A DNA stretch of 64,000 bases from Pilaira anomala (taxonomy: Eukaryota; Mucoromycota; Mucoromycetes; Mucorales; Mucoraceae): assembly GCA_025716855.1 (NCBI GenBank), contig JAIXMQ010000022.1:310001-374000 (forward strand), written 5' to 3'. The notes under the pieces were generated by a model. It was not told where the DNA came from. It searched no databases and saw nothing but the letters and a program-made list of their open reading frames with translations. Positions 60,389 through 64,000 of the stretch are shown piece by piece. The translations under genes were made by a program, and so were the position numbers. How positions within the stretch are numbered: the stretch's first letter is position 1; each line of letters starts with the position of its first letter.

Positions 60389-61205
60389 TATGAATTTGAT
60401 GGAAATACAAATTTAGAAGCATCAACATCGGTTACACCATTTTGTTTTTCAGCTAATCACTACTTCACTCGTTGACGATCACCTTACTACAACAGTCTAC
60501 GGTGGATTGTTTTTATATCCAATACATACAGTCTACACAGAAAAGAGAATTGTTATTAAGATTTATTAGATGATGAATCAACTTTTTTTATAATAAAATT
60601 ACTGGTTTGTCTTGCCACACTGCACCACATAAGTTATGCGTGCTTCAGAGTTACTTGTTTCGCTATACAATCTCTTGTCGATATAACGTGTGTAAAACAA
60701 GAGATCCATATGGTAGTGATAAAAGGGTGATTTATATTAATTTTGAATTGAAAAAAAAAGAAAGTATAAGAAAAAGAAAGAACAAAAAGTGATTTATAAT
60801 GAACCTATTTGTGTGGTGTGAGAAAAAAAAATAAAGGAGCAACTTTCACTCCCATCTTCAATCAGTGTAACTAATTACTTCAATCTTGTTATGAAGAAGG
60901 CTTGGAATATTATGTAAAATAGTTCCGAATTAAATTTTTGATAAGGCTTTTGAGTGTTTTAAATGACTTGGTACGACAACTAATTTGGTATTGTTTTTTT
61001 TAATACTTTGAATGTGATATGTTTAAAACTCAATACTTGTATCCAAAGATGTAAATAGCGTTTAAAAAGATAATTTAAAAAAGTTGATTGTCCTCAGAAA
61101 TGTTGCTACAACAAAGTAGATATATAGTTTTTTTTTAATGATTAAAAGAAACATAAAATGATAATGTAAGGAATTCTATATAAATAATATTAGATGGCAA
61201 TGGTT
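60389..61205. other. Spacer upstream of Hsp70-like A
   Basis: About 820 bp of AT-rich DNA. A 61-codon plus-strand frame at 60607-60792 ends in Lys/Arg low complexity and is not called. The promoter of Hsp70-like A and the 3' UTR of the CDF transporter should be here. No heat-shock element (nGAAn repeats) stood out. Confidence 0.45.
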
Positions 61206-61427
61206 TTATGGGTTAAATCCGACATCATCTACAACACGTCTATGTTCAATAGCATGGTCTGAGCTATAATCCAAATGAACGAATGCACGCTCCACGTTCT
61301 CTAAAGATTCTAATGCTTCTTGTAAAGCTTCACCAAGATCGTGGCATTCACGAAGTGGGGCATCAGGAGGTAACACAATGTCAATTTCTACCATTAACCT
61401 ATCACCAACGTAATAAGCACGTACCTA

Positions 61428-61468
<41 letters not shown>

Positions 61469-62672
61469 GATCGTTTGTTATTACTCGTAAAATATTGATA
61501 CAAACAATAATTTTAAAAACTTACAGTGTCAACCGCAGTAATTTTTTTAGAGAAGCGGTATGCCATGTAAGTAAACTGCTTCAGATCATCTGAGCTTGCA
61601 GCTTGACCAGTTAACCTACGAACGTTCTCAAGTAAAACGCCCATCCACTCATAAATAATGTAAATGGAAAGAAGGATAGCGCCTACAGGATCTAACCAAT
61701 TCCAGCTCATATAATTACCCGCAAGGGGGAATAAGGTACTTGCGATAGTAAAGACCACATCATTTTCATGATCATAGGCTAATGCTTCTACACTCGAACT
61801 TCCTTTTACTGAAGCGCACCAGAACCAAAGAATACCTTTGATAAGTACATTCGCACCAAGGATAATTAAGGCAGTTTGACTCAAATCAATTTCCTCAGGT
61901 GCAGTGCCGGAAGTTAACTTTTCAATAGAACTGATCAAAACTTGGGAAAAGGAGGTAGTAATGACGACAGCAAATACAATGATACCTAATGGTTCCATAC
62001 GAGATTTTCCCACTGGATAAGAGTAATAATTCTTTTGTCGAATGATCCGAACGGTGAAAAAAATAATAGCGTTACTGACAATATCCAGAAAACTTTCAAA
62101 AGCAGAAGCCAGTAATGCCATGGAACCAGAATACCAGGCTAGAATGATTTTAGTGCTAAATAAAGCAATATTAGCCAAAAAAGACAAGTTGATGGCCAGG
62201 TGAATAATCCACATAGGAGATTTTGTGGTCTCTAAATCAGGTGTGCTGGATCGAGAGAGAAGTGGTTCAGTGTCTTCTATGGTTCGCGTTGGAATACTAC
62301 CACGTTCTTCGTCATGAAATATCGAACCATAATTATTACAATAAGGGTGTTCTCCTTTTTGCAAGGACTCAACTACACGATCTACTTGAACGAAGCGAGA
62401 GATCATGGCATTTTGGTGCTGTAAGGTAATTCAAAGGAAAAAAAGATTGAAAAAGTTAATATTGAATCGAACAATAAGATTGATCGAGTATGAAAAAAAA
62501 AAAAAAAAATTACTTCGTAAAATTTTCGAATTTTTTTGTTTGAGCAACTCTTTAGCTGTGCTTCAGAGATTCGAAGTGATTCAAAGTGTACCGGAGGAGG
62601 TAAAGTGTCGTAAGCTACAATTGCCACTGAGTCTCTATGGCTTAGTCGTCTAGGTATATCTTCTGGGGACAT
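61206..62672 (-). CDS. Cation diffusion facilitator (CDF), Mn-type metal transporter
   Basis: Three exons (62672-62514, 62418-61525, 61424-61206) close to 423 residues. Six membrane helices follow a 120-residue cytosolic N-terminus with a TEPLLSRSS stretch. Helix II has ASAFESFLDIVSN and helix V has AYDHENDVVF, the DxxxD signature of manganese-type CDFs (plant MTP8-11 and fungal relatives) rather than the HxxxD of zinc carriers. The conserved YPVGKSRMEPLGIIVFA loop and a C-terminal ferredoxin-like dimer domain (YYVGDRLMVEIDIVLP, HLDYSSDH) confirm the family. Helix II carries Glu where most have Asp (DSxxD). Likely role: Mn2+ export to the Golgi, vacuole or outside in exchange for protons. Confidence 0.92.
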
Positions 62673-63414
62673 TATTCAAGTAAGCGTTATTTATGTAAAT
62701 ATCTTAAAAAAGGGCAAAAAAAAAAAAAAAAGAAAAAAAAAAAGGTTACAAAAAAAACGTTTCGGGAAATGAACCTTGTTTGAGTTATTCGTTTTAAAAT
62801 TAAAAAAAAAAAAAAAAAAAAAGGTTGTTCCTGTCCACTTATTTCATTAAAGATGTTTCATATCTTATTTTTACCTTGATTGTTTTTTTTTAATCATTGA
62901 ATAAATAAACTACATTCAAAAAGGATAACTTCATGTTACTACTTTTTATCTTATCTTTCTGTAATCCGATAAGAGAGTAGTTTTTATCCTGTTTAGGGGT
63001 AGTCGTTGTGTAACTACTGTTACAGAATAATAGTAAAATTAAATGATCCGCAAGTATTTTAAATATACATCCTACAAAGGCAATTGCATTGTCTAATCAT
63101 GAAATGCTTGTTTATAACTCAATCAGCTTGAAATAATTGTGAATTAATTAGTCGTCTAGTTACATCTACAAACAATTTTGTTAAAACTTTACATTTTTAT
63201 TCTTAACACAGTCTTTTAATAAGAAAAATTTTAGTACAAGTAGTTCAAAAAGGTTATATATAAAAAAAAAACTGCCGTAGGATTTGTACTTAACATATAA
63301 AACTCGTATATTACTTGCATCTGTGTCTAACTATGAACGTTAGCGTTAAAATTAGTTTTACATCAAGATAAACATTTTAATTACCCTTCAGGATTGCAAA
63401 AAAAAAAAAAAAGC
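62673..63414. other. CDF upstream region
   Basis: The region contains A-rich tracts (62718-62744, 62802-62822) and otherwise unremarkable AT-rich DNA. I find no coding frame. It should contain the CDF promoter and the 3' UTR of the right-edge gene. Confidence 0.45.
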
Positions 63415-64000
63415 TTAGCCTGCAGAAGAACTGATTTTCTGATCACCTGTAGCAGGATCCCACACAACTAGTGGTAGCCGTGGTGTTTTGCGATGTCACT
63501 AAAAGCACGCTTGGACAAAAAAGCAAAGCCCATCAATCTGGTAAAGAGCAACAAAAATCCATCCCAGATTTCTAAAAGAGATCAGTTGTTAGTTTTTTAT
63601 GTCTTTTTATTATTATTATTTGCAAAGTTATATATTAGAGATGAATATTTGATATTAGACTTTCTTTTATTAAATAAGGTTTTATAAATGATTTTTTTTT
63701 TCTTGTACAGTCTCCCCCTCCCCCCCCCTCCCTCCGTTTTTTTTTTTTTGTTAGCAAATACCACAACATAACTTGGATAAAAGTTGACGAAGAGGACTCT
63801 TACGTCGATTAACAAATTCTTCGTCGTATAATTCGTTATGACCATTACCGTAATCCCCGTTAAAACCATCTAATAAGTTAGATATGTCATTATATATATA
63901 TATAGTCATGGTCTATCTATTTTTCTTTTTTTATTCAGCTTACCGTGAGGTCTATCCTGTTCAGGCATTTGGTAAGGATTCTGCTGTTGTTTTGGAGGCT
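63415..64000 (-). CDS. 3' part of an unidentified gene, cut by the window edge
   Basis: The last window bases read PPKQQQNPYQMPEQDRPH up to a GTAAGC donor (exon end 63944). The next exon begins at 63869 (DGFNGDYGNGHNELYDEEFV ... SPLRQLLSKLCC). Reading straight on gives GIC and a stop at 63751. Alternatively a GTATTTGC donor at 63761 splices, in phase, to an exon at 63571 with a good CTAAC branch site and TTTTAG acceptor. That gives EIWDGFLLLFTRLMGFAFLS, then KRAFSDIAKHHGYH and a stop at 63468. A second open frame of the same DNA reads TPRLPLVVWDPATGDQKISS to a stop at 63415. I do not recognise the protein; the N-terminal part is outside the window. Confidence 0.5.

Noticed and set aside
1..64000. 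Possibility of a bacterial-style defence island, prophage or biosynthetic cluster
   Set aside because: Genes are intron-rich fungal housekeeping genes on both strands with no clustering of related functions.

Overview
The window is nuclear DNA of a filamentous fungus, most likely an early-diverging (Mucoromycota, probably Mucorales) species. Non-coding DNA is very AT-rich and full of A/T homopolymers. Genes are split by many short introns with GTAAGT-like donors. The gene set combines fungal markers (Ste11-type kinase, chitin-deacetylase-like protein, Swf1, Pmp3) with families not typical of Dikarya (a BICD-like dynein adaptor, divergent Hsp70-like tandem genes, a FetB-type UPF0014 permease). 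The species is an inference from gene content only.

Layout. 0.5-8.1 kb, minus strand: TRAPPC13, a SAM-RA-kinase MAPKKK (Ste11/Byr2) and Vps45. 8.5-16.3 kb, minus: Ase1/PRC1 microtubule bundler and DDB1, with an 80-nt T tract just upstream of DDB1. 16.8-18.1 kb: a repeat cluster (two direct copies and one inverted copy) and a tRNA gene. 18.2-23.4 kb, minus: a pseudouridine-synthase-like/HemK methyltransferase fusion, a UPF0014 membrane protein and a coiled-coil protein with a dynein CC1 box. 23.8-35.8 kb, plus: a SET-domain methyltransferase and the 3,051-residue Fmp27/Hobbit bridge-like lipid transfer protein. 35.9-38.7 kb, minus: an orphan protein and a small secreted HsbA-like protein. 38.9-41.2 kb: no confident gene, but decayed coding fragments. 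41.3-43.4 kb, plus: Swf1 palmitoyltransferase and Pmp3. 44.2-46.3 kb, minus: a DUF2433 phosphoesterase-like domain fused to an RRM. 48.2-49.8 kb, plus: bleomycin hydrolase. 50.0-54.2 kb, minus: a chitin-deacetylase-like protein that lacks its catalytic motifs, a GATA-like/PHD protein and a WKF-domain nucleolar protein. 55.9-60.4 kb, minus: two tandem divergent Hsp70-like genes. 61.2-62.7 kb, minus: a CDF metal transporter. An unidentified minus-strand gene runs off the right edge.

There is no operon logic. Neighbours are mostly unrelated housekeeping genes, although membrane traffic recurs (TRAPPC13, Vps45, Fmp27, Swf1, the BICD-like protein). For most multi-exon genes I chained exons so that the reading phase closes exactly; the totals quoted come from those hand models. 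The most unusual items are the BICD-like adaptor, the inactive pseudouridine synthase/HemK fusion, the DUF2433-RRM fusion and the several families present as apparent pseudoenzymes.
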